NCBI RefSeq assembly: GCF_013116825.1
Contig: NZ_JABFNS010000083.1
Location: 1-42,528, forward strand
DNA: 42,528 bases
Source: Myxococcus xanthus
Lineage (GTDB): Bacteria; Myxococcota; Myxococcia; Myxococcales; Myxococcaceae
Reading direction: 5' to 3'
Part shown: piece after piece, positions 1-8,550 of the stretch
How the letters are laid out: each line of letters opens with the position of its first letter
How positions within the stretch are numbered: the stretch's first letter is position 1
Position numbers and translations under genes: made by a program
The notes under the pieces: generated by a model
The model's input: only the letters and a program-made list of their open reading frames with translations
What the model was told of the DNA's origin: nothing
The model's database searches: none

Positions 1-196
1 CCTCTGCACCCTCCCTCCCCCTCAACAGGGCCCCCATTCCTCTTATGCGCTCCTGTCCTTCCTATGCTCGAACCGCACCTGTCGGTGACCACGGGTAGCG
101 AGAACGCCAGCGTCACCTTCGGCGCGCTGCCCTCGGGAGCCACCGCCTAGAGCGTCACCTTCCAGATCTCGCTGCACCGCCACGGGAGCCAGCGGT

Positions 197-547
197 GTGC
201 CGGTGGCCATCACCGCGTGCGCCCTGACCGACGGCGACTTTGTGAACAGGTTCCAGCCGCCCGTGGACACCGGCTGCGTGCCGGATGACCTGGGCCAGGG
301 GTGTGGAGCCGCGCGAGCCGATCGCGTGTTGACGGTCGACCTCGACACGGCTCGCCCTGCATCGCTGCTGGTGGTGCGCGGCATCACCGCCGAGCTCTCG
401 GTCGACGGCGAATCCTGGGCAGGCGTCGGAATGGACGGCATCGTCGGAGCGTTCATCCCCGCGACCAGCGCCCGCTACATCCGCCTGCGCAGCAAGACTG
501 ACAACGGCGGGCTGCCGCTGAGTCTGACCGAGCTCTCGCTGTGGTGA
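197..547 (+). CDS. C-terminal remnant of a secreted discoidin-like protein
   Basis: This 116-codon GTG frame ends in a stretch (SARYIRLRSKTDNG followed by LSLTELSLW) that resembles the last strands of F5/8 type C (discoidin, galactose-binding) domains, where an ARY(I/V)R strand is followed by a short strand ending the fold. The frame has no signal peptide of its own. Upstream, from ATG 64, another frame encodes beta-rich sequence (SVTFGALPSGATA), meets a TAG at 148-150, and continues with SVTFQISLHRHG before the protein-like sequence moves to this frame near 185-197. I read this as the 3' part of a longer, decayed gene. The GTG start is arbitrary and no ribosome binding site decides it. It could also be a short expressed protein, but the broken upstream part argues against that. 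Family assignment is an inference from the terminal motif only. Confidence 0.4.
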   Translation: MPVAITACALTDGDFVNRFQPPVDTGCVPDDLGQGCGAARADRVLTVDLDTARPASLLVVRGITAELSVDGESWAGVGMDGIVGAFIPATSARYIRLRSKTDNGGLPLSLTELSLW

Positions 548-2312
<1,765 letters not shown>

Positions 2313-2329
2313 GGGGCCCCGGAGGGATG

Positions 2330-2347
2330 GGCCCCGGCGCCGGGGCC
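2330..2347. terminator. GC palindrome after tmm
   Basis: GGCCCCGGCGCCGGGGCC is a perfect 18-base palindrome 17 bases after the tmm stop. It can fold as a 7-bp stem with a GCGC loop. There is no T-run after it, so a role as terminator is only possible; chance occurrence in very GC-rich DNA is the alternative. Confidence 0.25.
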
Positions 2348-2406
2348 GCGCGGCCAAGAAGCGTCGCTCGACGATGACCTCTTTGGGCCTTCCTCTGCCG
2401 GCATCC

Positions 2407-2661
2407 CTACAGGCGGCAAAGGGCGTTTCCGTGCAGGCATTGGCGTAGACGGGGCGACAGGTTCACAGCGGTGGACCCGGCGACGTGGAGGGCCTCGTCT
2501 TCGGCGGAGCGCTCGAGGCCCTCCGCTGCGGAGAGAAGCGCGAAGGCGCAACGGAACGGGGCCTCATGGTTCCCCCACTCCCGGAGCGCTCGCGCCACCT
2601 CGCCAACGCCTGCGCGTGCATTCACCGGGTCCGGATGGAGGACGGCGACGCGTCCGGCCAT
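2407..2661 (-). CDS. Possible small hypothetical protein (85 codons)
   Basis: A minus-strand frame reading MAGRVAVLHPDPVNARAGVG from ATG 2661 to TAG at 2407-2409. Third codon positions are strongly GC-biased as in real genes here, and the segment VARALREWGNHEAPFRCAFA looks like an amphipathic helical (HEAT-like) sequence. No ribosome binding site is evident and the frame is open well upstream, so it may be the surviving 3' end of a larger gene rather than an intact one. I do not recognise a family. Together with the following hypothetical gene it fills the 500-base gap after tmm. The rest of that gap (2348-2406, 2662-2809) shows nothing. Confidence 0.25.
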   Translation of the reverse strand: MAGRVAVLHPDPVNARAGVGEVARALREWGNHEAPFRCAFALLSAAEGLERSAEDEALHVAGSTAVNLSPRLRQCLHGNALCRL

Positions 2662-2809
2662 CGTCTCGTATCGCCCGGAGACCCGAGAAGTCCCCAGCGC
2701 AGACAATGTAACAGTCCGCGAGGACTTCGGAGCTTCGAATCTTGCTGGCTGGCATCCCCGGCAAAAACGTTTGAGGCACGAATCACTGCGGAGCGATTAC
2801 AGTATTCGG

Positions 2810-3718
2810 GTGAACAACTCTCCGGCGTTGGTCAATATGATTGCGGGTCCAGTCACCCTGGTTCCCGCAGGCACGGCTCCAGAACCGCACCGCTACGCGT
2901 GCTTGCAGGAGGGTGCAGTCAGGCTACTGAACAGCAATCTTGATGTGATTGCCGCTTACGACACCGATGCCACGCTTCTCCTCGCCGCCCGCGGCCTCGA
3001 ACGTCTCGTGTTGTCAGACGGGAAGAACCTGCTCATCGTAGGTGACCACGCAGTGGTGGTTCCTGATCTCGTTTGTGATGCTGCTGCATGTGTCGAGGAA
3101 CTGATCATCGCTACGGCGCCTGGCGACAGCTCGCACCGTATCCTGCTGATCGATCCCGCTTCGGGGAAGATCTTGGACGACGTTCAGGTGGCGGCTGAAG
3201 ATGCGACCGCGTTCATCACCCGCCATCCATCATCACCGACGCTCCTCGTGGAGTTGCCGATGGGGCAGTCAGGATCCAGCACCTACAAGATCGAACTCGC
3301 TGGTGGTTCACTGCGCGTTGAAGAAATTCTGGCTGGGCAGGATCCTGTCATCGCGGGCTTCAATCCATCTGGCACCAAGCTCCTCGTAACCCCCTACCCG
3401 GACGATCCTGAGGTTGCTCGCGTCTTTGCGTGGCCTTCGTTAGAAGAAACAGGTCGCCTCACTGCGGACGAATTGGATGCAGAAAACGGCATCGGTCTTC
3501 CGGGTTGCTGGGTCGACGAGGAGAGCATTGCGTTGTACGCGGTCGAAGACTCCCTCATCCTCACCGATCAAGACCTTGGGAGCCCCGTGCGCGCGGACTT
3601 CCCCATTGATCTGCGTGAAAGCGGAGACATCGAGTCACTCAAAAGCCTGGAACCTGGCAGGATAGCTGTCGGCGTGTGGGAGCCTGAGGGGCGCTCAATG
3701 TTGGTGCTTGAGGGGTAG
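2810..3718 (+). CDS. Hypothetical beta-propeller-like protein
   Basis: About 302 residues from GTG 2810. The frame is open further upstream but is not protein-like there, and ATG 2837 is an alternative start. There is no good ribosome binding site; GGAG at 2790-2793 is rather far. The sequence has repeating units of the type 'value, log position, DP..G..L' (LLIDPASGKILDDVQVAAED, FNPSGTKLLVTPYPDDPE, CWVDEESIALYAVEDSLILT), typical of WD40/TolB-like propellers. No signal peptide is visible from either start, so it may be cytoplasmic or N-terminally mis-started. Base composition is less GC-rich than the neighbours, with many A/T third positions, which hints at recent acquisition. Specific function is unknown. 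Confidence 0.6.
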   Translation: MNNSPALVNMIAGPVTLVPAGTAPEPHRYACLQEGAVRLLNSNLDVIAAYDTDATLLLAARGLERLVLSDGKNLLIVGDHAVVVPDLVCDAAACVEELIIATAPGDSSHRILLIDPASGKILDDVQVAAEDATAFITRHPSSPTLLVELPMGQSGSSTYKIELAGGSLRVEEILAGQDPVIAGFNPSGTKLLVTPYPDDPEVARVFAWPSLEETGRLTADELDAENGIGLPGCWVDEESIALYAVEDSLILTDQDLGSPVRADFPIDLRESGDIESLKSLEPGRIAVGVWEPEGRSMLVLEG

Positions 3719-3865
3719 GCATACCGCAACCCAGCTCAAGCGGCTCAGGCCGTTCGCACTGCGGTAATCGCACCATGTCTTCGAGCGCCTGTGTCGATTC
3801 GCGATTCTGTCTGGACCTGAACGGTCCTGGTGCGCGAATGGACTCGCGTCCCACGGGGAAGCCTG

Positions 3866-4276
3866 GTGCACGCGATGCCGTTGAGCGGATGGCTGATGGT
3901 GGCCGTGGCGATGGTGTTCGCGCCGATGGCTGCGCGAGCCGAGTCACAGGCGTTGCCCCAGGACGAGGGCGCGGCGCAGGTGTCGGAAGAGTCCCCCGTG
4001 ACGCTCGAGCCATCGGGCCTGCAGCCCGAAGACACGCGTCACGCGGACCAAGGGTTGCTGAGCGTGAACCTGCCCCGCCTCGTGCTCGTGTCCTTGGGGG
4101 GAGCAGTTGGTGGCACCTTCCTGGGCGCGACCGGGAGCCTCGTCATCAGCGGCACGTGCGGTGTCAACATGCTCTGCTCCTTTGGGAACAGCAAGGCCGG
4201 CCATGGGGACGTGCCCCACGACCGGCCTTGCTCCTCGGCGTGTCGACGCGGTCCTACTGCAGGGGCACGCGCTTGA
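3866..4276 (+). CDS. Truncated secreted or membrane protein
   Basis: GTG 3866 is preceded by GGGGAAG at 3855-3861, whereas ATG 3875 has no ribosome binding site at the right distance. The product begins with a Sec signal peptide (GWLMVAVAMVFAPMAARA then ES), followed by an acidic linker and a glycine-rich hydrophobic segment (LPRLVLVSLGGAVGGTFLGA) likely to span or enter a membrane. After about residue 108 the sequence turns arginine/proline-rich (DVPHDRPCSSACRRG), as if out of frame. The 3' end overlaps the end of the convergent repeat lipoprotein gene by 23 bases. I think an originally longer gene lost its 3' end. No family recognised. Confidence 0.45.
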   Translation: MHAMPLSGWLMVAVAMVFAPMAARAESQALPQDEGAAQVSEESPVTLEPSGLQPEDTRHADQGLLSVNLPRLVLVSLGGAVGGTFLGATGSLVISGTCGVNMLCSFGNSKAGHGDVPHDRPCSSACRRGPTAGARA

Positions 4277-7169
4277 GCTTGAAGGGCGAGGGGCTCTCGC
4301 TCATCGTGAAGTAGCTCGCGCCGTTGGCCTCGTACTCGATCGCCTCACCCTGGCCCTCGGTGGTGTCGGTCAGCGTGACGGGCGTTGCGAAGACGGCCGA
4401 CTCGAAGCCAAGTCCCGGCGTCGCACGGAACTCGTAGACAGTGCGGTAGGTGCGAAGGAGGAAGCGATCCGCGCATGGGTGGATCGCCGCCGCGGTCGCG
4501 GCCGAGAAGTTGGCGTCTCCGTTCAGCGGCAGCTGGATCGTGTGGACGTGGAGCAGCGTGGCCTGCACGCCCGGCGTCAGCGGCTGGGGGAACTTGTACA
4601 CGCCGCTCTGCCCCGTGCCCCCGTTCTTGGTGACGACGTAGATGTCCCCGGTGGTGGGGTGCACCATCAGCGACTCCGCGTCCTTCGCGCCGTCCGGATA
4701 GACGAACGGGAAGGCCTCGGCGACGAGCCCCCCCGAGGTCTGGCCGTTGGCGAGATCCGGCTCGGGCACGCGGTAGATCGTGAACGACGTGGGGCTGCCA
4801 CCCGGAGGGAAGTTGGCGCTCCACTTCCCGATGTCACCGATGAAGATGCACGAGCCGCTCGGGCAGGGCCCGGTTGCGAGGTCCTCCCAGTCGGCCGGCG
4901 TCACGTTGGTCACGTTGAACGTGCCGATCGTGCTCGCGTTGAGCGTGTCGATCGCGACGATCGCGGTGGTGTCCTCGTTGTGCACGTACAGCGCGTTGCC
5001 GACCACGCGGCTCGCGGCCAGGCCCGAGGGCTCCACGATTTCCGGCGCGGTCACGGTGCCCTGGAGCGTGAAGGTGCTCGCGTACGTGTCGCCGACCATG
5101 CAGGCGGGGGCGTTGGCGGCGCGCAGGACGATCACGTGCGCGGTGTTGGTCTGCACGAACGCGGAGCTGCCGGAGAGGCCCGTCTGGAGGCCCGGCGCGG
5201 TGAGCGACCGGTAGGCCGCATTGAAGAGCAGCCCGTTGGTGTGACCCAGGCACGCGTCGAAGGCCTCGGTGAAGCCGAGCGGCGGCTCGATGCCGGTGGC
5301 AGGGCAGGTGGCGTCCGGCCAGACCTGTGAGCCGTACCAGACGGCGAGGCCACCCGCGCTGCCGGTCACCACGTCGGGCACGGTGAACGACGCGGAGTCG
5401 CCGTTCTTCTGGCCTGCGTGCACGTCGATTGGCTGGACCGGATCGACGCCGCTGAAGGCCTCCACGCTCCCCGCCATGTGGGTGGTCGCGTCCAGTTCGA
5501 ACGCGTAGCTCGCAGGCTCGGAGGCGCCCGCGACGCGGTAGAAGATCCAGGTGCGGATGGCCCAGGCGCTCTGCTCCGAGCGCAGGAACGTCCAGCCGGC
5601 GGGCGGCGTGACGGTCGCGGAGATGTTGTTGCGCACGGTCACCCGCGCGATGAGCGCGTCGTTGGCCTCGGTCCCCGACGGCTTGGGGATCGACAGCGAA
5701 GCGAGCGACAGGCCGCTGTGGTGCGAGCTCCCACGCAACGCGACCCCCGAGGACGGCGCGACCTCGGCGCGGCGAAGGGCGACGACCTGCGCGACGTTGG
5801 TCTCGGCGAACGTCGAGCTCCCGTTGAACGGTCCCTGGAGGCCGGCACCGGCGAGGGGCATGAAGGCGGCGTTGAAGACGAGGCCCTGGGACGAGGACAC
5901 CAGGCAGGTGTCGTAGGTCTCGGCGAAGCCCACGGGGGGCTCAATCGCCGGGGTTGGACACGCGGCGCCGGTCCACGCCTGCGCGCCGAACCAGACGGCA
6001 GCCCCGCCCGCGGTCGAGGTGCTCAGCTGCGGCGTCGTGAAGGCCGTCGAGCCGCTGTTGCTCTTGCCGGCGTGCGTGTCGATCGGGTTGGCGGGATCGA
6101 CGCCGGCATACGCCACGAGGTTGCCGACGAGGTAGCTCGCGATGGAGCTCTGGAAAGTGTGGCTCGCGGGCTCGCTGGCGGTGGCGACGCGGACGAAGAC
6201 CCAGCCGCGGATGCTCCAGGTGCTCATGTCGGTGCGCACCAGCGTCCAACCTGCAGGCGGGGTGAGCTCGGCGCCGATCTGGTTCCGGTTCGCAAGGTGC
6301 GCCAGCAGCACGTTACCGGCGGCGACGCCCGGAGGGGTCGAGAGGGTCAGGCTGGTGACCGTCTTGCCGCTCGCGTGCGTGGTGCCGACGAGGGTGATTT
6401 CCCCGGTGGCCGGCGGCTGGACGGGACGCAGCACCACCGCGTGCGTGATGTTGGTGTTGGGGAGCGTGGAGCTGCCGGTGAAGGCGGGCTGGGCACCTGC
6501 GGCCCCGAGCTCCGAGGTGGCGGCGCTGTGCAGCACGCCGCGCGACGACGAGACGAGGCAGGTGTCGAGCTGCTCGGTGAAGCCCGTCGGAGGGGTGTGG
6601 ACCGCGGGGCACGCGGCGCCTCCCCAGACCTGGGCCGAGAACCACACCGCGAGGCCGTTCGCGGACGACGTGGTGGCGACGGGCAGCGCGAGGCTCGCGC
6701 TGTTGCCATTCTTCTGGCCCACGTGCACGTCGATCGGCTGGAGCGGATCCGCGCCCGACACCGCGACCAGGGTGGCCGCCATGGAGCTGGCGAGGTCGAG
6801 GGTGAAGGTGTGACTGCTCGGCTCGGCCGCGCTGGCCACGCGGAGGAAGAGCCAGGACTTGATGGCCGAGGCGCTCTGCTCGGAGCGCAGCAGCGTCCAG
6901 CCAGCGGGTGGGGTGGCGACGGCGGCGACGGCCTCGCGATTGCTCAGCTGCATCACCAGCACATCTCCGGCGGCCGTACCGACGGGGGTGGGGATGGAGA
7001 GGGCGGTGATGGCCAGGCCGCTCGCGCTGGTGGTTCCTCGCACGGAGAGCGTGGAGAGGCCCTGGGCCGTCGTCGCATCCTGTACGTCGTCGGGCTGCGC
7101 GAGCTCAGTCGTTCCACAGGCGGCCATCAGTAGGGCGGCCGCGATCCACAGACTTCGGAATGGGGGCAT
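4254..7169 (-). CDS. Large lipoprotein: three tandem repeats plus C-terminal propeller
   Basis: A 971-residue exported lipoprotein starting at ATG 7169 (the frame continues upstream to 7250 but without protein character). The signal peptide PFRSLWIAAALLMAACG has a clear lipobox (MAAC), with the lipidated cysteine at residue 18. Residues about 41-250, 258-468 and 476-683 are three copies of a ~210-residue module with conserved TPPAGWTL, RVA.ASEP.SH.F, PIDVH.G, AVWF..Q.W and NT..HV..LR strings, plus a Cys pair 16-17 residues apart that could form a disulfide. Residues about 693-971 form a different domain with repeated DP/NG-type strands (PSGLAASRVVGNALYVHNED, DAESLMVHPTTGDIYVVTKN), consistent with a beta-propeller. 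Likely an outer-surface or periplasmic binding protein; its ligand is unknown. No ribosome binding site is obvious. Confidence 0.8.
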   Translation of the reverse strand: MPPFRSLWIAAALLMAACGTTELAQPDDVQDATTAQGLSTLSVRGTTSASGLAITALSIPTPVGTAAGDVLVMQLSNREAVAAVATPPAGWTLLRSEQSASAIKSWLFLRVASAAEPSSHTFTLDLASSMAATLVAVSGADPLQPIDVHVGQKNGNSASLALPVATTSSANGLAVWFSAQVWGGAACPAVHTPPTGFTEQLDTCLVSSSRGVLHSAATSELGAAGAQPAFTGSSTLPNTNITHAVVLRPVQPPATGEITLVGTTHASGKTVTSLTLSTPPGVAAGNVLLAHLANRNQIGAELTPPAGWTLVRTDMSTWSIRGWVFVRVATASEPASHTFQSSIASYLVGNLVAYAGVDPANPIDTHAGKSNSGSTAFTTPQLSTSTAGGAAVWFGAQAWTGAACPTPAIEPPVGFAETYDTCLVSSSQGLVFNAAFMPLAGAGLQGPFNGSSTFAETNVAQVVALRRAEVAPSSGVALRGSSHHSGLSLASLSIPKPSGTEANDALIARVTVRNNISATVTPPAGWTFLRSEQSAWAIRTWIFYRVAGASEPASYAFELDATTHMAGSVEAFSGVDPVQPIDVHAGQKNGDSASFTVPDVVTGSAGGLAVWYGSQVWPDATCPATGIEPPLGFTEAFDACLGHTNGLLFNAAYRSLTAPGLQTGLSGSSAFVQTNTAHVIVLRAANAPACMVGDTYASTFTLQGTVTAPEIVEPSGLAASRVVGNALYVHNEDTTAIVAIDTLNASTIGTFNVTNVTPADWEDLATGPCPSGSCIFIGDIGKWSANFPPGGSPTSFTIYRVPEPDLANGQTSGGLVAEAFPFVYPDGAKDAESLMVHPTTGDIYVVTKNGGTGQSGVYKFPQPLTPGVQATLLHVHTIQLPLNGDANFSAATAAAIHPCADRFLLRTYRTVYEFRATPGLGFESAVFATPVTLTDTTEGQGEAIEYEANGASYFTMSESPSPFKLKRVPLQ
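5121..5744 (-). repeat. Repeat module 3 of the surface lipoprotein
   Basis: Third ~208-residue module (VALRGSSHHSG to VIVLRA), resembling module 1 (RSEQSAWAIRTW, DVHAGQKNGDSASF). It leads directly into the C-terminal propeller-like domain. Confidence 0.8.
5766..6398 (-). repeat. Repeat module 2 of the surface lipoprotein
   Basis: Second ~210-residue module (ITLVGTTHASG to VVALRR). It is the most divergent copy (RTDMSTWSIRGW, DTHAGKSNSGSTAF) but keeps the TPPAGWTL and CP..CLVSSS core. Confidence 0.8.
6420..7049 (-). repeat. Repeat module 1 of the surface lipoprotein
   Basis: First ~210-residue module (LSVRGTTSASG to VVLRPV). It shares RSEQSA, VHVGQKNG.SAS and PIDVH with module 3 more closely than with module 2. 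DNA at 6706-6750 is nearly identical to 5402-5446 in module 3. Confidence 0.8.
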
Positions 7170-7278
7170 GGGGTTTCGATCGGGTGTCGACTCACCGGAC
7201 TGGAGGTCCGGGAATCGGCCATGTGAAGGACCCCGAAGCGAGAAGCGCAATCGACTGTCATGACACGGGAAAGCTGCC

Positions 7279-7488
7279 GTGAAACGGCTGGGATCGTCGG
7301 GTGGGAGCGAAAGAAGGTGGCAGTCCTGCCCATGCGGTCACGCGGAGTCCTTGGAGAACGCGAAGCCCAAAGACATCTGCGCACGGTGCAAGGGCCGAAG
7401 GGCGGTCGGCACCCCGAGCGTTGGGCATCCACGCAAGCCTCGTGACCGTGGCTGTGACCGGCTCGTGACGTCAGCAGAACGGTGCTGA
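7279..7488 (+). CDS. Possible small zinc-ribbon-like protein
   Basis: A 69-codon GTG frame whose product contains WQSCPCGHAESLENAKPKDI followed by CARCKGRR, a C-x-C ... C-x2-C arrangement like a small zinc ribbon. The region is otherwise empty, lying between the divergent start of the repeat lipoprotein and the 29-codon gene. No clear ribosome binding site precedes GTG 7279, and third-position GC bias is only moderate, so this may be a decayed or chance frame. The overlapping plus-strand frame from 7260 is less protein-like. Confidence 0.3.
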   Translation: MKRLGSSGGSERRWQSCPCGHAESLENAKPKDICARCKGRRAVGTPSVGHPRKPRDRGCDRLVTSAERC

Positions 7489-7499
7489 CATCCTGTGAT

Positions 7500-7589
7500 T
7501 CAGAGCGTGCCCGAGGGCTTCTTGTCAGCGTCCGAGCACGCGCCGAGCACGGCGCACGCGGCGAGTACGGCGCATAGATGGCGAGTCAT
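7500..7589 (-). CDS. Very small lipoprotein (29 residues)
   Basis: Thirty codons including stop, from ATG 7589 to TGA at 7500-7502. The predicted protein begins MTRHLCAVLAACAVLGACSD and ends ADKKPSGTL. It is a short basic n-region, a hydrophobic core with two overlapping lipoboxes (LAAC and LGAC), then a 12-residue mature peptide if Cys18 is lipidated. AGGAGG at 7594-7599 (minus strand) sits 4 bases before the ATG, one of the strongest ribosome binding sites in the window. Size and layout recall entericidin-like or other small 'LxxC' lipoproteins, but sequence identity to any family is not claimed. It lies alone, upstream and divergent of the methyltransferase-like gene, with a pseudogene tail between. 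Confidence 0.55.
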   Translation of the reverse strand: MTRHLCAVLAACAVLGACSDADKKPSGTL

Positions 7590-7593
7590 CGTT

Positions 7594-7599
7594 CCTCCT
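7594..7599 (-). promoter_or_regulatory. Strong ribosome binding site for the 29-codon gene
   Basis: AGGAGG on the minus strand, 4 bases before ATG 7589; it is the main evidence that the tiny frame is translated. Confidence 0.6.
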
Positions 7600-7616
7600 C
7601 GCGCCTCAGTGCTTGA

Positions 7617-7790
7617 CCCAGACTGGTGCAGCACCTGGAGGCGCTGCGCGACTTCGACACGGGCGTGTCTCCGCCCGTCACCTTCGACATCAACCGGCGC
7701 GTGGGCGTGCAGGGCGCGCAGTTCGCTGCGCTGGACGTGGCCACGGGCGGGCTCGTCGCGGCGTCGGAGTGGATTCTCCTGACGCCGTGA
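7617..7790 (+). pseudogene. Tail of an ABC-type substrate-binding protein
   Basis: The frame ending at TGA 7788-7790 reads LVQHLEALRDFDTGVSPPVT then FDINRRVGVQGAQFAALDVA. This resembles the end of periplasmic leucine-binding-like (Peripla_BP_6) proteins, in which a final 'L..L.DFDTG..PP.TF...RRVG..G' segment precedes a strand carrying the last 'DV..G....A..W'. A TGA at 7614-7616 closes the frame upstream, and neither ATG nor GTG starts the segment. The N-terminal ~85-90% of the gene is missing. Base composition fits coding DNA. I infer a deletion remnant; no transporter genes are nearby. Confidence 0.45.
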
Positions 7791-7857
7791 GCCAGCATGG
7801 GGGGCAATCCTCGGAGGAGCACCCGTTGCTCCTCCCCCTCCGAAGAGGTCGCCCGGA

Positions 7858-8550
7858 ATGACTCTCTTTCGTGCCCATGCAACGCCCCGTCGTCTCGCGC
7901 GGCTGCTGCTCTGTCTGGTGACGGCCGCGACAGGCGGATGTCGCTCCGAGGGCGGAGAGGAAAAGCGCCCCGAGCCATCCCGGACGCCGACGGAGGCCCC
8001 TGCGGCGGAGCAGCCCGCCGGCCTCCATGGCCTCGGAGGGGTCGAAGGCGTGCAGGCCTCGTATGACCAGTCCCGTCAGCCTGCCAGGTTCATCGCCGCG
8101 CTGGGAATTACGCCGGGACAGCGGATTGCCGATGTCGGAGCGGGCCTGGGCTACTTCACGCAGCGCCTCTCGGAGGCCGTTGGTCCGGCGGGACAGGTGG
8201 TCGCGACCGACATCAACGACGAGTCCCTCAAGCGGCTTCGCGCACGGATGTCCGAGCGGAAGAACGTCGTGGTGCGCAAGGTGGAACCGGACGAGCCAGG
8301 CCTCGAACCCGGCGCGTACGACCTCATCCTTCTCTCCGAGGTGGACCACTTCCTCTCGGACCGTGTGGCCTACCTGACCAGGCTGCGTCTCGCCCTCACC
8401 CCGAATGGCCGTATCGCGGTGACGCACCTCCGGGCGATGCGCCCGCCGCTCGCCGCCGCCGCCCAGCAGGCGGGCTACTCCATCGTGTCCGAGTACGACG
8501 GCCTTCCGGACCACTACCTGCTGTTCCTGCAGCCCGCGTCCAGTCGATGA
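7858..8550 (+). CDS. Lipoprotein-type class I SAM-dependent methyltransferase
   Basis: A 230-residue protein. The N-terminus (RRLARLLLCLVTAATGGC) is a probable lipoprotein signal peptide with Cys28, followed by a Pro/Glu/Ala-rich linker to about residue 60. The rest is a Rossmann-fold methyltransferase: motif I IADVGAGLGYF at 90-100, acidic residue of motif II in VVATDIN, motif IV region YDLILLSEVDHF, and a motif near LTPNGRIAVTHLR. Methylation needs SAM, which is normally cytoplasmic, so the export signal is odd. Related myxobacterial and proteobacterial methyltransferase-like proteins with signal peptides exist, so this may be genuine rather than a start error. ATG 7858 is the natural start, about 4 bases after a weak GGAA. 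The 3' end overlaps a minus-strand frame from 8396. Confidence 0.75.
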   Translation: MTLFRAHATPRRLARLLLCLVTAATGGCRSEGGEEKRPEPSRTPTEAPAAEQPAGLHGLGGVEGVQASYDQSRQPARFIAALGITPGQRIADVGAGLGYFTQRLSEAVGPAGQVVATDINDESLKRLRARMSERKNVVVRKVEPDEPGLEPGAYDLILLSEVDHFLSDRVAYLTRLRLALTPNGRIAVTHLRAMRPPLAAAAQQAGYSIVSEYDGLPDHYLLFLQPASSR

